From JBOZRQ01 sp050789255 (GTDB lineage Bacteria > Bacillota > Sulfobacillia > Symbiobacteriales > Symbiobacteriaceae): a stretch of DNA of 64,000 nucleotides. The stretch covers positions 1-64,000 of the forward strand of contig JBOZRQ010000011.1 of assembly GCA_050789255.1 (NCBI GenBank), read 5' to 3'. Numbering within the stretch: position 1 is the stretch's first letter; every line of letters starts with the position of its first letter. The notes beneath the pieces were generated by a model that ran no database searches, was not told where the DNA came from, and saw only the letters and a list, made by a program, of their open reading frames with translations. A program made the translations under genes and the position numbers. Below, piece after piece: positions 8,495-16,531 of this stretch.

Positions 8495-9365
8495 GTGCCA
8501 GGACGGACCGGGCCACGGCGGTGAAGGGCCCGACGGGACCGGGTCGCAGCCCGGCCCGCCGGCGGAGCAGCGTGACCGTGCGCCCGGCGTCGGGCCAGTC
8601 CTCGGGCCGAGCTGCCACCAGGCGCCCGGCGTCCACATCATCCCGGACGGCGGACCAGGGCAGCAGGGCGAGGCCGAGGTCGAGGGCGACCATGGTCTTG
8701 ATCGCCTCGATCGAGTCGAACTCCATGACCACCGCCGGTCGGGCGCCGCGCCCTTCCAGCACCTGGTCCACATACTGCCGCAGGCCGGACCCGGCGCGAA
8801 AGGAGATCAGGGTCGCCCGGTCCATGTCGGCGACCAGCCGGGGCAGGCGGGTCCCCTCGGCGCCCACTGCCACCAGCGGGTCGACGAAGAGCGGGATCGC
8901 CTGGACCTCCGGGTGCGGCGAGGGCGAGGTGACCAGGGCCACGTCGGCCTCAAAGGCCAGGAGCCGGGCCAGCGACTCCCGGCTGTCCCCGGTGATCACG
9001 TCCAGCCGGACCTGCGGGGCGACCTTGCGGTACGCCTGGATCACCGGCGGCAGGGTAAAGAGCGTGAGCGTGAGGCCGGCGGCGATCACCAGGCGGCCCC
9101 GGTCGGGCTCCCGCCAGTCGGCGGCCACCCGCCGGCAGCCATCCATCGCGGCGACCGCCCGCCTGGCCAGCCGGTGGACCTGGCGCCCGACCGGGGTCAG
9201 CTCGACCCCCTTGGAGCCCCGGAGCAGCAGTTGGGCGCCCAGTTCGGCCTCCAGGCTGCGAATCTGCTTGCTGACCGCCGGCTGGGACAGGTGCAGCCGC
9301 TCGGCGGCCTCGTTCAGGCTCCCGGCCTCCACTACCGCACAGAAGGATTCCAGCAGCTTGATCAA
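8490..9365 (-). CDS. LysR-family transcriptional regulator
   Basis: Regulator of about 291 residues, the usual LysR length. The N-terminal winged helix-turn-helix is clear (FCAVVEAGSLNEAAERLH, then SQPAVSKQIRSLE), followed by a periplasmic-binding-like effector domain from about residue 90. The likely start is TTG 9365, with GGGGGCG upstream; no in-frame ATG fits. It is divergent from purA across a 123-bp gap that contains two short palindromes. Target genes and effector are unknown. Its stop codon lies inside the long-hairpin repeat, suggesting the repeat arrived at, or grew from, the 3' end of this gene. Confidence 0.92.
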   Translation of the reverse strand: MIKLLESFCAVVEAGSLNEAAERLHLSQPAVSKQIRSLEAELGAQLLLRGSKGVELTPVGRQVHRLARRAVAAMDGCRRVAADWREPDRGRLVIAAGLTLTLFTLPPVIQAYRKVAPQVRLDVITGDSRESLARLLAFEADVALVTSPSPHPEVQAIPLFVDPLVAVGAEGTRLPRLVADMDRATLISFRAGSGLRQYVDQVLEGRGARPAVVMEFDSIEAIKTMVALDLGLALLPWSAVRDDVDAGRLVAARPEDWPDAGRTVTLLRRRAGLRPGPVGPFTAVARSVLAR

Positions 9366-9391
9366 CAGGAACGCCCCCGTTCAAACCACGA

Positions 9392-9418
9392 GTTATAACA
9401 ACAATACCATTCGGTATT
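9392..9418. promoter_or_regulatory. Candidate LysR operator palindromes
   Basis: The LysR/purA gap holds the 8-bp palindrome GTTATAAC (9392-9399) and an exact inverted repeat AATACC-ATTC-GGTATT (9403-9418). Position 27-53 bp upstream of the LysR start suits autoregulation. Function is inferred from position only. Confidence 0.35.
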
Positions 9419-9488
9419 AGTCAGTTATACCCCTGCCGTGGTTGAATGGGTATGCGGTTTGATTTGTTCGATCAAGGAGTGACGGCCC

Positions 9489-10760
9489 GTGGCGGTTCGT
9501 GCGGTGATCGGCGCCCAGTGGGGCGATGAGGGCAAGGGTAAAATGGTAGACTACCTGGCTGAAGGGGCGAACCTGGTGATTCGGTACCAGGGCGGCGCCA
9601 ACGCCGGCCATACGATCGTAAATCCCCTGGGCACCTTCAAGTTCCGCCTGATCCCCAGCGGGATCTGCTACCCCGGTGTCAAGTGCCTACTTGGCCCCGG
9701 CGTGGCGGTCGACCCAGGGGCGCTGCTGAAGGAGCTGGCCGACCTGCGCCAGCAGGGCGTCGACCCCGCGGGCCGGCTCTTTATCGCTGAGCGTGCTACG
9801 CTCGTGATGCCCTGGCACCTGATCCTCGACCGGTTGGAGGAGGAGGCCCGGGGCGCCCGCAAGATCGGGACCACCCTGCGTGGCGTCGGCCCGGCCTTCA
9901 CGGACAAGGCCGCCCGGCGGGGCCTGCAGGTGGGCGACATGCTGGAGAAGGACTGGCTGGCCGACAAGGTCGCCTGGGCGCTGGAGTCGGTCAACCGGCA
10001 GCTGACCCAGGTCTTCGGGGCGCCCGCCATCGACCCGGAGGCGATCACCGAGCAGTACTGGGCCTACGGCCAGCTGCTCAAGGCGATGATCGTCGACTCC
10101 CTGACCCTGACCCGGGGCGCCCTGGAGCGGGGCGAGGAGATTCTGCTGGAGGGCCAGCTCGGCGTGCTCCGTGACCCCGACTGGGGCACCTACCCCTACG
10201 TTACCTCTTCCTCTCCGCTGGCCGGCTCGGCGGCGGTTGGCGCCGGCGTGCCCCCCTGGGCGATCACCCGGATCCTGGGAGTGGCGAAGGCCTACACCAC
10301 CGCCGTGGGTGAAGGCCCCTTCCCCTCCGAGCAGGAGGGCGAGGTCGGCGAGTACCTGCGGACCAAGGGCGGCGAGTTCGGTGTGGTGACCGGGCGCCCC
10401 CGGCGCTGCGGCTGGTTCGACGCCGTGGCGACCCGGTTCTCGGTGGAGGCGGCGGGCATTACCGGCCTGGTGGTGACCAAGCTGGACGTGCTGGATGGGC
10501 TGCCCGAGGTGAAGCTGTGCACCGGGTACCAGGTGGACGGCCAGGTGCTGCGCACGGTTCCGCCGCTGCGCACGCTGCGCCGGGTCGAGCCGGTCTTTGA
10601 GACCCTTCCCGGCTGGTCCGAGCCGACGACGGGCGCCCGCTCCTTCGCCGAGCTGCCGGTGAACGCCCAGCGCTACGTCCGGCGCATCGAGGAGCTGGTG
10701 GGGGCGAAGGTGGAGATCCTTTCGGTCGGTCCCGAGCGCAGCGCCACGTTCGAGATCTAG
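9489..10760 (+). CDS. purA: Adenylosuccinate synthetase
   Basis: Cytoplasmic GTP-dependent enzyme joining IMP and aspartate to adenylosuccinate, the first committed step to AMP. Length 423 residues, as usual. Seen in sequence: QWGDEGKGK, the P-loop with catalytic Asp near the N-terminus; NAGHT with the catalytic His; TTLRGVGPAFTDKAARRG, the IMP-binding block; and TGRPRRCGWFD near the C-terminus. GTG 9489 follows AAGGAG. It is transcribed alone, divergent from a LysR gene, with a GC-rich hairpin 44 bp past the stop. No other purine gene is in the window. Confidence 0.97.
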   Translation: MAVRAVIGAQWGDEGKGKMVDYLAEGANLVIRYQGGANAGHTIVNPLGTFKFRLIPSGICYPGVKCLLGPGVAVDPGALLKELADLRQQGVDPAGRLFIAERATLVMPWHLILDRLEEEARGARKIGTTLRGVGPAFTDKAARRGLQVGDMLEKDWLADKVAWALESVNRQLTQVFGAPAIDPEAITEQYWAYGQLLKAMIVDSLTLTRGALERGEEILLEGQLGVLRDPDWGTYPYVTSSSPLAGSAAVGAGVPPWAITRILGVAKAYTTAVGEGPFPSEQEGEVGEYLRTKGGEFGVVTGRPRRCGWFDAVATRFSVEAAGITGLVVTKLDVLDGLPEVKLCTGYQVDGQVLRTVPPLRTLRRVEPVFETLPGWSEPTTGARSFAELPVNAQRYVRRIEELVGAKVEILSVGPERSATFEI

Positions 10761-10804
10761 GGGCTACTGGAAAACCATTTACAATGGTCTCGAGCCCATG
10801 AGAA

Positions 10805-10828
10805 AGCCGGCGGGAACCCCCGCCGGCT
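10805..10828 (+). terminator. Hairpin downstream of purA
   Basis: Perfect 10-bp stem (10805-10814 with 10819-10828), loop AACC. Only CTGTCG follows, so the U-tract is missing. Confidence 0.55.
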
Positions 10829-10926
10829 CTGTCGCGCGATCGGTTGGAGATGGGATGCAAGATCCAGTGCTCACCTAATAGTCTTGCAAGTGTTAATTGT
10901 GCATGCTATCAGTGGAGGCGATTCGC

Positions 10927-11370
10927 ATGCGCAAACTTCGCTGGCGATGGTTTACCATCTGGATGCTAACGGTGACGGGGACCCTGCTGGCCGGGGCCGT
11001 GTCGCTGGGGGCGGCGCCCCGCGGCGAGAACGTGGTTGGCGTGGCCATCGACGACTTACCTGACATCTCCTGGCACCCGATTCCCACAACGGCGACCGGC
11101 GCTGTGCTCAACGGCAGGCGGCTGCGGGGCTTCCACCTCGTCCGTGACGGCGAGCGCTGGATCGCCCTGGCGGAGACCATCGGCTGGTATCGGGAGTGCC
11201 GTGTCCGCTGGCGGGAGTTTGACCACGTCTTCGTCGACCCGTGCGAAGGCAGCCAGTTCAACCTGCGGGGAGAACTGGTGCATGGGCTCAGCATTCGAGG
11301 TCTCTACCAGTTCCCGGTCACGGTGACCGAGGATGGCTACGTTCTGGTGGACGTGGCCCACTCGAACTGA
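10927..11370 (+). CDS. Membrane-anchored Rieske-like protein lacking cluster ligands
   Basis: Protein of 147 residues. An N-terminal membrane anchor (WFTIWMLTVTGTLLAGAVSLG, about 8-28) is followed by a domain whose end, DPCEGSQFNLRGELVHG, lines up with the second cluster loop of Rieske proteins, CPCHGSxFxxxGxxxxG. The ligands are changed: CPCH is DPCE (104-107), and the first-loop CTH appears to be C91-R-V. A 2Fe-2S cluster is therefore unlikely; one disulfide between C91 and C106 remains possible. ATG 10927 follows GTGGAGGCG. Its stop codon directly abuts the stop codon of the converging membrane gene (11371). Assignment is by motif resemblance. Confidence 0.6.
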   Translation: MRKLRWRWFTIWMLTVTGTLLAGAVSLGAAPRGENVVGVAIDDLPDISWHPIPTTATGAVLNGRRLRGFHLVRDGERWIALAETIGWYRECRVRWREFDHVFVDPCEGSQFNLRGELVHGLSIRGLYQFPVTVTEDGYVLVDVAHSN

Positions 11371-12627
11371 TCACGCATCCAGGTTCAGCTGCCTGGCCAC
11401 TGCCCGGTCCCGTCCCACGCGCCAGATCTTGGCGTCCAGGTAATAGTGCTGCATGGCCCAGCCCAGCAGAAAGGCCCCGAAGAGCTGCTGGCCGAGGCCC
11501 AGCGTCGCCGGGTCTGCAAGGCCCGCCATCATGCCGACCCCGGCGAAGACCGTGCTGTCCAGGGTGATGCCCAGGGTGCGCTGGAGCCAATCGATCCAAG
11601 GACCCCGGTAGAGGGCGAAGGTGAAGAGCAGCCCTGTGGCGGCGTAGACCCAGGCTCGGCTGAAGAAGGCCCGGGCGAGGCCGTAGCGGCCCTCCTGGTA
11701 CTTGTTGCGCCCGTACATCCACACGATCCGGTGGTACTGCAGGTTGTGCCCCACCGTGACCAGCGGGACCAGCATGGCGGCAAGCCAGGGGCTGCTGAAG
11801 GCCGCCAGGTGCAGGGGCAGAACCAATAACAAGAACAGCAGCTTCGGGCCGTTCAAGGGCTGCCCACGCCGCCAGCGCCGGACCTGATAGCCCGCGTAGA
11901 AGCACAAGGTCCCAAGGTAAAGTACCCAGGTCGCCGCGTGGAGCACCGGGGTAACCGCCAGGCGCTCCAGCCCCAGGGAGGGCATCCCCGGCGTCGAGGC
12001 GTAGTAGGGCGCCGTCACGAACATAACCAGGGGCGTGTAGAGCGCCAGGTTGAAGCACCAGGCATCCACGCGCAGGCTCTGGCCGTCGGTCTCTCCGTTC
12101 TTGCGGCGGTAGAGCGCCAGGAAGCCCCAGTGCTGCCGCACCACGTGGTAGTATGCCCACAGCCGGAAGAAGAGCACGAAGAGCACCCCGCCCAGCGAGA
12201 GCACGCCCGCCGACAGGTCGACCCCAGGCAGCATATCCACCAGATACGGAGCGAGAATCAGCGCGGGCCCGAGCAGAAACCAGGCCCACGACAGCCACAG
12301 CTCACGGCGCCGCACTACCCGCTCGTCGGGATCGAAAAAGGTGCGGGCCAGGGTCGCCCACAGGTGGGGGGCATCCAGCAAGAAGGCCCAGGAGGTGTAG
12401 ACCAGCAGACGCAGCGTCAGGGGCACCTCCAGGCCGCCCAGGCGCAGCACACCGAAGGCGTCCTGCATGGGATCCGCCAGCAGGGCCACCGCTGCGAGGA
12501 TGATGCCCGCGTAGAGCCACCCCGCCAGGGCCGAGCCGATGTACCAGGTCAAATCGCTCCTGCGGTCGATGATCCACCGAAAGGAAACCCGCCCAGCCCC
12601 GGGCGCCGCCACCGGCAGTTGCGCCAT
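11371..12627 (-). CDS. Polytopic membrane protein with conserved-looking His motifs
   Basis: Integral membrane protein of 418 residues with about ten hydrophobic segments. Three histidine clusters sit at membrane edges: YYHVVRQHWGF, GHNLQYHRIVW and MQHYYLDAKIWR. Such spacing suggests a heme or di-metal centre inside the membrane, loosely recalling membrane desaturases or Brp/Blh-like proteins, but I cannot assign a family. ATG 12627 is preceded by GGAGGGGG at acceptable spacing. It converges end to end on the Rieske-like gene with no intervening base, so the two transcripts must overlap at their 3' ends. Confidence 0.75.
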   Translation of the reverse strand: MAQLPVAAPGAGRVSFRWIIDRRSDLTWYIGSALAGWLYAGIILAAVALLADPMQDAFGVLRLGGLEVPLTLRLLVYTSWAFLLDAPHLWATLARTFFDPDERVVRRRELWLSWAWFLLGPALILAPYLVDMLPGVDLSAGVLSLGGVLFVLFFRLWAYYHVVRQHWGFLALYRRKNGETDGQSLRVDAWCFNLALYTPLVMFVTAPYYASTPGMPSLGLERLAVTPVLHAATWVLYLGTLCFYAGYQVRRWRRGQPLNGPKLLFLLLVLPLHLAAFSSPWLAAMLVPLVTVGHNLQYHRIVWMYGRNKYQEGRYGLARAFFSRAWVYAATGLLFTFALYRGPWIDWLQRTLGITLDSTVFAGVGMMAGLADPATLGLGQQLFGAFLLGWAMQHYYLDAKIWRVGRDRAVARQLNLDA

Positions 12628-12707
12628 ACACTACCCCCTCCACCGCAAGATACTTTTGATACGTTTTTATTCACGCAGACCCAGTTAGTTACCTCCAGAG
12701 CGCGACA

Positions 12708-12735
12708 TAGCCCGCCACGAATACGTGGCGGGCTA
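12708..12735. terminator. Perfect 12-bp hairpin
   Basis: Arms 12708-12719 and 12724-12735 with loop AATA, between the end of the feo operon (minus) and the start of the membrane gene. No T-run on either side; probably the 3' end of the feo transcript. Confidence 0.55.
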
Positions 12736-12750
12736 CTGTTCGTATAGGCT

Positions 12751-12966
12751 CTATTTCTCCGGATCCTTCGGCCGGCTGCCCGGCTTGAAGGGCCCGGGTT
12801 CTATACGGTCCTTCAGGATGGGAATCACCTTGCCGTCGCCCTCCGGCGCCCGGCGCCGCACCCGCCCGCCCTCGAGCATACGCTCGAGCCGGTGAACCTT
12901 ATAGATCAGATACGCCACGGCCGCCAGCAGCAGCACGGTAAGCGCCTGTCCTCCCAACAACCTCAC
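12751..12966 (-). CDS. Small single-pass membrane protein, feo operon
   Basis: Protein of 71 residues: one hydrophobic helix (LTVLLLAAVAYLIYKV) and then a basic and proline-rich cytoplasmic tail. It lies 11 bp after the Cys-rich gene, so it is probably the last gene of the feo operon. The start is uncertain: GTG 12966 is adjacent to its GGGG, and an internal GTG at 12936, after GGGAGGACAG, is an alternative. No family recognised. Confidence 0.6.
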   Translation of the reverse strand: MRLLGGQALTVLLLAAVAYLIYKVHRLERMLEGGRVRRRAPEGDGKVIPILKDRIEPGPFKPGSRPKDPEK

Positions 12967-12977
12967 CCCCGGTCAAT

Positions 12978-13166
12978 TCACCCTTCCTTCTTAGTAGACG
13001 GTGATTCGACCGAAAAGGTTTGGTTCATCAAGCATTTCGTACAAGCCCCGGTGCACCCCTGCGGGACGGCGATCACCGAACGGCAGCGGACGCACCTGGT
13101 GGCCCCGGCGCCGTTTTGGTAGCCGCACCGGGGGCATTTCCCGGCCGGGTCGCAGGCCTGGCTCAT
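12978..13166 (-). CDS. Cys-rich small protein of the feo operon
   Basis: Protein of 62 residues with eight cysteines. An N-terminal zinc-ribbon-like CPRCGYQ...CVRC pattern is followed by GCTGACTKC. Small Cys-rich proteins after feoB are common in Firmicutes, where a role in assembling or gating the FeoB transporter has been proposed; this one differs by having the zinc-ribbon front. ATG 13166 has AAGGAGGATG upstream and starts 12 bp after feoB ends, so co-translation with feoB is likely. Confidence 0.75.
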   Translation of the reverse strand: MSQACDPAGKCPRCGYQNGAGATRCVRCRSVIAVPQGCTGACTKCLMNQTFSVESPSTKKEG

Positions 13167-13178
13167 GGTGCATCCTCC

Positions 13179-14996
13179 TTAGCTGAAGAGGTTCATCGCC
13201 TTATTGACGATGCCGCCGATCAGAATGGCCAGCGCAATATCGCCAAGCCAGATCCAGAAGCCCTCCTTCTTGCCCCGCTCCTGAAGGATGATCATGATCG
13301 AGGCGATGCAGGGCACGAACAGGGTGATCGTCACCAGGCTGACCAGGGTCTGCTGCGGGGAGAGGGAGAGATCGAAGAGGCCCGCGGCGCCGAAATCCCG
13401 CCGCACAAAGCCCATGATGAAGGCGTTGGACGCCTCCCGCGGCAGACCCAGCCAGCCTTCGGTCAAGGGAGCCAAAGAACCCTGGATGGCCTCGAGGGCT
13501 CCAGTCGCATACAGCACAGATACTGCAAGCGACCCCAGGGCAAACATGCCGCCAGCCTCCACCACGAATGACTTCGACTTCAGATAGGTCTTCTGAAGCA
13601 CGTTGGTGAGCATGGGCATCCGCAGTGGCGGCAGGTCAATCAGTAGGTCGGAGGACTGTCCGGGCAGCACCTTGTCCATCACCATGCCCGCCACGCCGTA
13701 GATCAGGGCGAGCAGGAGGATGAACAGCAGCGTGTAGCCCAGTCCCAGCGGAGCGAGCATGGCAGCGATCACCGCCAGCTGTGCGGAGCACGGAATGGCC
13801 AGGGCAAGCAGGAAGGTCGCAATGGTGCGCTCCCGCTGGGTGCCCATCAGCCGGGTGGTCAGCGTGGCCATGGTGACACAGCCAAAGCCGAGAATGGTCG
13901 GAATGATGGCCCGGCCGTTCAGGCCGACCTTGATCATAAGCCTGTCCACCAGCACGGCGACCCGGGGCATGTAGCCCGAGTCCTCCAGGAAGGACAGGAA
14001 CAGGTTAAAGCCCAGCACCAGCGGGAGCAGCAGCCCCAACAAATAGCTGACCGTCATGGTCAGGAGTCCAAACTCACCGATCAGCACCTGACCGAGGAAG
14101 GACTTGACGCTGACCCACTGGCCCACAGCCGAGGTGATCCAGGGGATGTAATGGCCGCCCATCCACTCCTCTTCCGTGATGCCGACCAGCCACTGGGCCA
14201 CGCCCACACCGAGCACGTAGTACATCACCAGCAGAACCCCCGCGAGCACCGCCAGGCCGCCCACGGGATGCAGGGTCAGCCGGCCCAGCCGGGTCGTAAA
14301 GTTCGCCCCCTGGTTGGTCTCGGAAACCACCGCCGCGATGATCTGGTCTACTCTCTCGCGGCGACGGCGGTAGACCTGCTCCCGGGTACCCGGGGCAGAC
14401 ACCCCTGCCTCCCGGCAGGTCTCTTCGTCATCTTCACTGATCAGTACTGCGCGCGCCCGATCCGGGTTCGGGCGCTGGCAGCAGCCGGACACTACCTCCT
14501 GCACAGCCCGCTTCAGTTCGCTCATGCCGCTGCGGCTGGTGGCCACCGTTGGGATCACCTCGGCGCCGAGCTCCTTCGCCAGAGCGGCTACGTCGATCTT
14601 CAGGCCGTGCGCCGTGGCTTCATCCATCATATTGAGCGCCACGACCACCGGAAAGCCCAGGTCGATCAACTGTTGGGTGAGAAAGAGGTCCCGGTCCATA
14701 TGGGCGGCGTCGACGACGTTTAGAATGACGTCGGCCTGCATGATGATCGACTTGGCCACCCGCTCCTCATCTTGAAAAGCAGAGACGCCGTAAATGCCGG
14801 GCGTATCCAGGATCGCCAGGTCGCCGAGCTTGCCTGAACTGACGTCCACCGTGGTTCCCGGGTAGTTGGAGACTTCCACATAAACGCCCGTCAGGGCGTG
14901 GAAGATCGACGACTTGCCGACGTTCGGATTGCCTACCAGCACAACCTTGGCACCGGTGATCGGCCCTGCCTCCGCCGGTGCATGACAGTGTGCCAC
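13179..14996 (-). CDS. feoB: Ferrous iron transporter FeoB
   Basis: GTPase-gated Fe(II) importer of 605 residues in the cytoplasmic membrane, short for the family (usually 650-780). G-domain motifs are GNPNVGKSS (G1), DTPGIYG (G3) and NMMD (G4). The membrane domain keeps the two gate halves, but the cysteine blocks are unusual: GFGCVTMATLTTR replaces the common GFGCNVPA motif, and IPCSAQLAV replaces SCGARLPVY. The start is GTG 14996, one base after the feoA stop, with GGAGGTGG inside the feoA end, so translation is coupled. It is controlled by the Fur box before feoA. Confidence 0.93.
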   Translation of the reverse strand: MAHCHAPAEAGPITGAKVVLVGNPNVGKSSIFHALTGVYVEVSNYPGTTVDVSSGKLGDLAILDTPGIYGVSAFQDEERVAKSIIMQADVILNVVDAAHMDRDLFLTQQLIDLGFPVVVALNMMDEATAHGLKIDVAALAKELGAEVIPTVATSRSGMSELKRAVQEVVSGCCQRPNPDRARAVLISEDDEETCREAGVSAPGTREQVYRRRRERVDQIIAAVVSETNQGANFTTRLGRLTLHPVGGLAVLAGVLLVMYYVLGVGVAQWLVGITEEEWMGGHYIPWITSAVGQWVSVKSFLGQVLIGEFGLLTMTVSYLLGLLLPLVLGFNLFLSFLEDSGYMPRVAVLVDRLMIKVGLNGRAIIPTILGFGCVTMATLTTRLMGTQRERTIATFLLALAIPCSAQLAVIAAMLAPLGLGYTLLFILLLALIYGVAGMVMDKVLPGQSSDLLIDLPPLRMPMLTNVLQKTYLKSKSFVVEAGGMFALGSLAVSVLYATGALEAIQGSLAPLTEGWLGLPREASNAFIMGFVRRDFGAAGLFDLSLSPQQTLVSLVTITLFVPCIASIMIILQERGKKEGFWIWLGDIALAILIGGIVNKAMNLFS

Positions 14997-14997
14997 G

Positions 14998-15216
14998 CTA
15001 GGCCACCTCCACACGGATCCGACTGGCCAGGTTGCGGCCGAGGGCGAGCTCCTGCTTGCCCTTGCGAACTACCACCGGACCGCCCGGAAGCACAGACTGA
15101 CAGATCGCCTTGGAGCCTTCCGCTATGCCAAAACGAATCGCCTGCAGGCGAGCGTAATCATCATCAATAGAAGCAATCGTGAAGGATTGGCCGGGCCGGG
15201 TTTGGTCGAGTGTCAT
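14998..15216 (-). CDS. feoA: Ferrous iron transport protein FeoA
   Basis: Small SH3-like cytoplasmic partner of FeoB, 72 residues. The family pattern is seen as GQSFTIASI near the start, RFGIAEGSKAICQ in the middle and RNLASRIRV at the end. ATG 15216 follows GGAGG. It is the first gene of feoA-feoB-12978-12751, with one base between feoA and feoB and about 12 bp at later junctions. The Fur box sits 22 bp before the start. Confidence 0.92.
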   Translation of the reverse strand: MTLDQTRPGQSFTIASIDDDYARLQAIRFGIAEGSKAICQSVLPGGPVVVRKGKQELALGRNLASRIRVEVA

Positions 15217-15237
15217 GGAATTTCGCCTCCATGAGGT

Positions 15238-15252
15238 TGAGAATCATTATCA
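15238..15252. promoter_or_regulatory. Fur box of the feo operon
   Basis: TGAGAAT-C-ATTATCA matches the Bacillus 7-1-7 Fur consensus TGATAATnATTATCA with one mismatch in each direction of reading. It lies directly before the feoA ribosome site (GGAGG at 15226-15230). Iron-loaded Fur would block transcription or translation start of feoAB. Confidence 0.85.
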
Positions 15253-15368
15253 CGATTATTAAACACCCGATCCCATCTCAGGTATAGACTCCTGAAGAAC
15301 CGATATGGGAGTACCTTTGGCTACACTCTGAACAGTAGGAGATGAGCCTAAAAGTCTACAGGTGGCAA

Positions 15369-15414
15369 ATACGAGCCTCCCCCGATACGAGTCTAGACGA
15401 AACTTCGATACGAT
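15369..15414. promoter_or_regulatory. Three ATACGA repeats upstream of the copper lipoprotein gene
   Basis: ATACGAG at 15369 and 15385 and ATACGAT at 15408, with 16- and 23-bp steps, in the gap between feoA and the multicopper oxidase gene, 42-88 bp before its start. Possible operator; no regulator identified. Confidence 0.3.
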
Positions 15415-15456
15415 GAGATCAATCCATACGGACTCACACCGAAGGGAGTTATAACG

Positions 15457-16464
15457 ATGCAGATCAATCGCAAGTTCGCTGCCGGTGTTGCCGCCCTGGC
15501 GACCGTCGCCGTCGTCGCTGGCTGCACTTCCAAGCCCGCCCCGGCCACCACGGAGACCAAGACGCCCGCAGCCGCTGCTCCGGCCGCCCAGAAGGCCAAC
15601 CCGATCCCCAACGCCGGCAAGCCGGTTGACAAGTACCCCAAGTTCTTTGAGGAGAAGGATGGCGTCAAGCACTTCTACCTCTGGATCGAAGAGAAGGAGC
15701 ACGAGATCCTCAAGGGCGTGAAGGTGCCTGTCTGGTCCTTCAACGGCACCGTGCCCGGCCCGGAGATCCGTGTGCAGGAAGGCGACAAGGTCGCTGTTCA
15801 CTTCAAGAACACGGGCTCGCAGCCCCACTCGATCCACCTGCACGGCCAGGCCGGCCTGAGCCAGGCGATGGACGGCGTGCCTGCCACCTCGTCGACCGTC
15901 AACCCGGGCAAGGAGTTCGTCTATGAGTTCACCGCTGACACCACCGGCTCCATGATGTACCACTGCCACGTGGCAACTTACGCTCACGTCGACATGGGCA
16001 TGTATGGCTCCCTGGTCGTCGAGCCGAAGAATATGAAGAAGGTCGACCACGACCTGACCATGATCCTGGACGACTGGGCTGTCGGCACCATGGATCCGTT
16101 CGACGGCAAGGTCACCCATCGCGATTACAACTACTTCACCGTCAACGGCAAGGCGTTCCCCGAGACCGTTCCGGTTGAGGGCAAGGTCGGCGAGAAGGTC
16201 CGCCTCCGCCTGGTCAACATGGGCTACCGTGCCTTCTCGATCCACAGCCACGGTTACGGCGGCTGGGTCACCGCCCTCGACGGCTACCCCGTCCCGCAGC
16301 CCTACCAGCGTGACGTCTTCACGGTGAACCCCGGCGAGCGTATGGACGTCGAGTTCACCCTGAAGGAAGGCATCTATCCCTTCCATGACCACCAGCTCGA
16401 GAACGTGCTGAACAACGGCGAGTACCTCGGCGGCGCCACCTTCCTGGTCATCGGCAAGAAGTAA
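15457..16464 (+). CDS. Two-domain multicopper oxidase / NirK-like lipoprotein
   Basis: Extracytoplasmic copper enzyme of 335 residues. The lipoprotein signal ends VAGC (Cys 23), followed by an Ala/Pro/Thr linker, then two cupredoxin domains. Domain 1 carries PHSIHLHG (His 124, 127 and 129) and HCHVATYAHVDMGM, giving Cys 170, His 177 and Met 182 as type-1 ligands. Domain 2 has FSIHSHG and FHDHQLENVLNNG; the last resembles the block that supplies the third type-2 ligand in copper nitrite reductases. NirK and small two-domain laccase are both possible, and I lean to NirK-like because the type-1 site is in domain 1. ATG 15457 follows GAAGGGAG. A hairpin follows, then a YtkA-like lipoprotein. Confidence 0.82.
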   Translation: MQINRKFAAGVAALATVAVVAGCTSKPAPATTETKTPAAAAPAAQKANPIPNAGKPVDKYPKFFEEKDGVKHFYLWIEEKEHEILKGVKVPVWSFNGTVPGPEIRVQEGDKVAVHFKNTGSQPHSIHLHGQAGLSQAMDGVPATSSTVNPGKEFVYEFTADTTGSMMYHCHVATYAHVDMGMYGSLVVEPKNMKKVDHDLTMILDDWAVGTMDPFDGKVTHRDYNYFTVNGKAFPETVPVEGKVGEKVRLRLVNMGYRAFSIHSHGYGGWVTALDGYPVPQPYQRDVFTVNPGERMDVEFTLKEGIYPFHDHQLENVLNNGEYLGGATFLVIGKK

Positions 16465-16476
16465 GCAGCTAACGGA

Positions 16477-16503
16477 AAGGGAGGCAGTGCTACTGCCTCC
16501 CTT
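16477..16503 (+). terminator. Hairpin between copper enzyme and YtkA-like gene
   Basis: Perfect 12-bp stem (16477-16488 with 16492-16503), loop GCT. CGTTCTAAC follows rather than a T-run, so it may only attenuate read-through into the next gene or stabilise the upstream message. Confidence 0.6.
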
Positions 16504-16531
16504 CGTTCTAACAAATAAGTAGGTGATGTTC

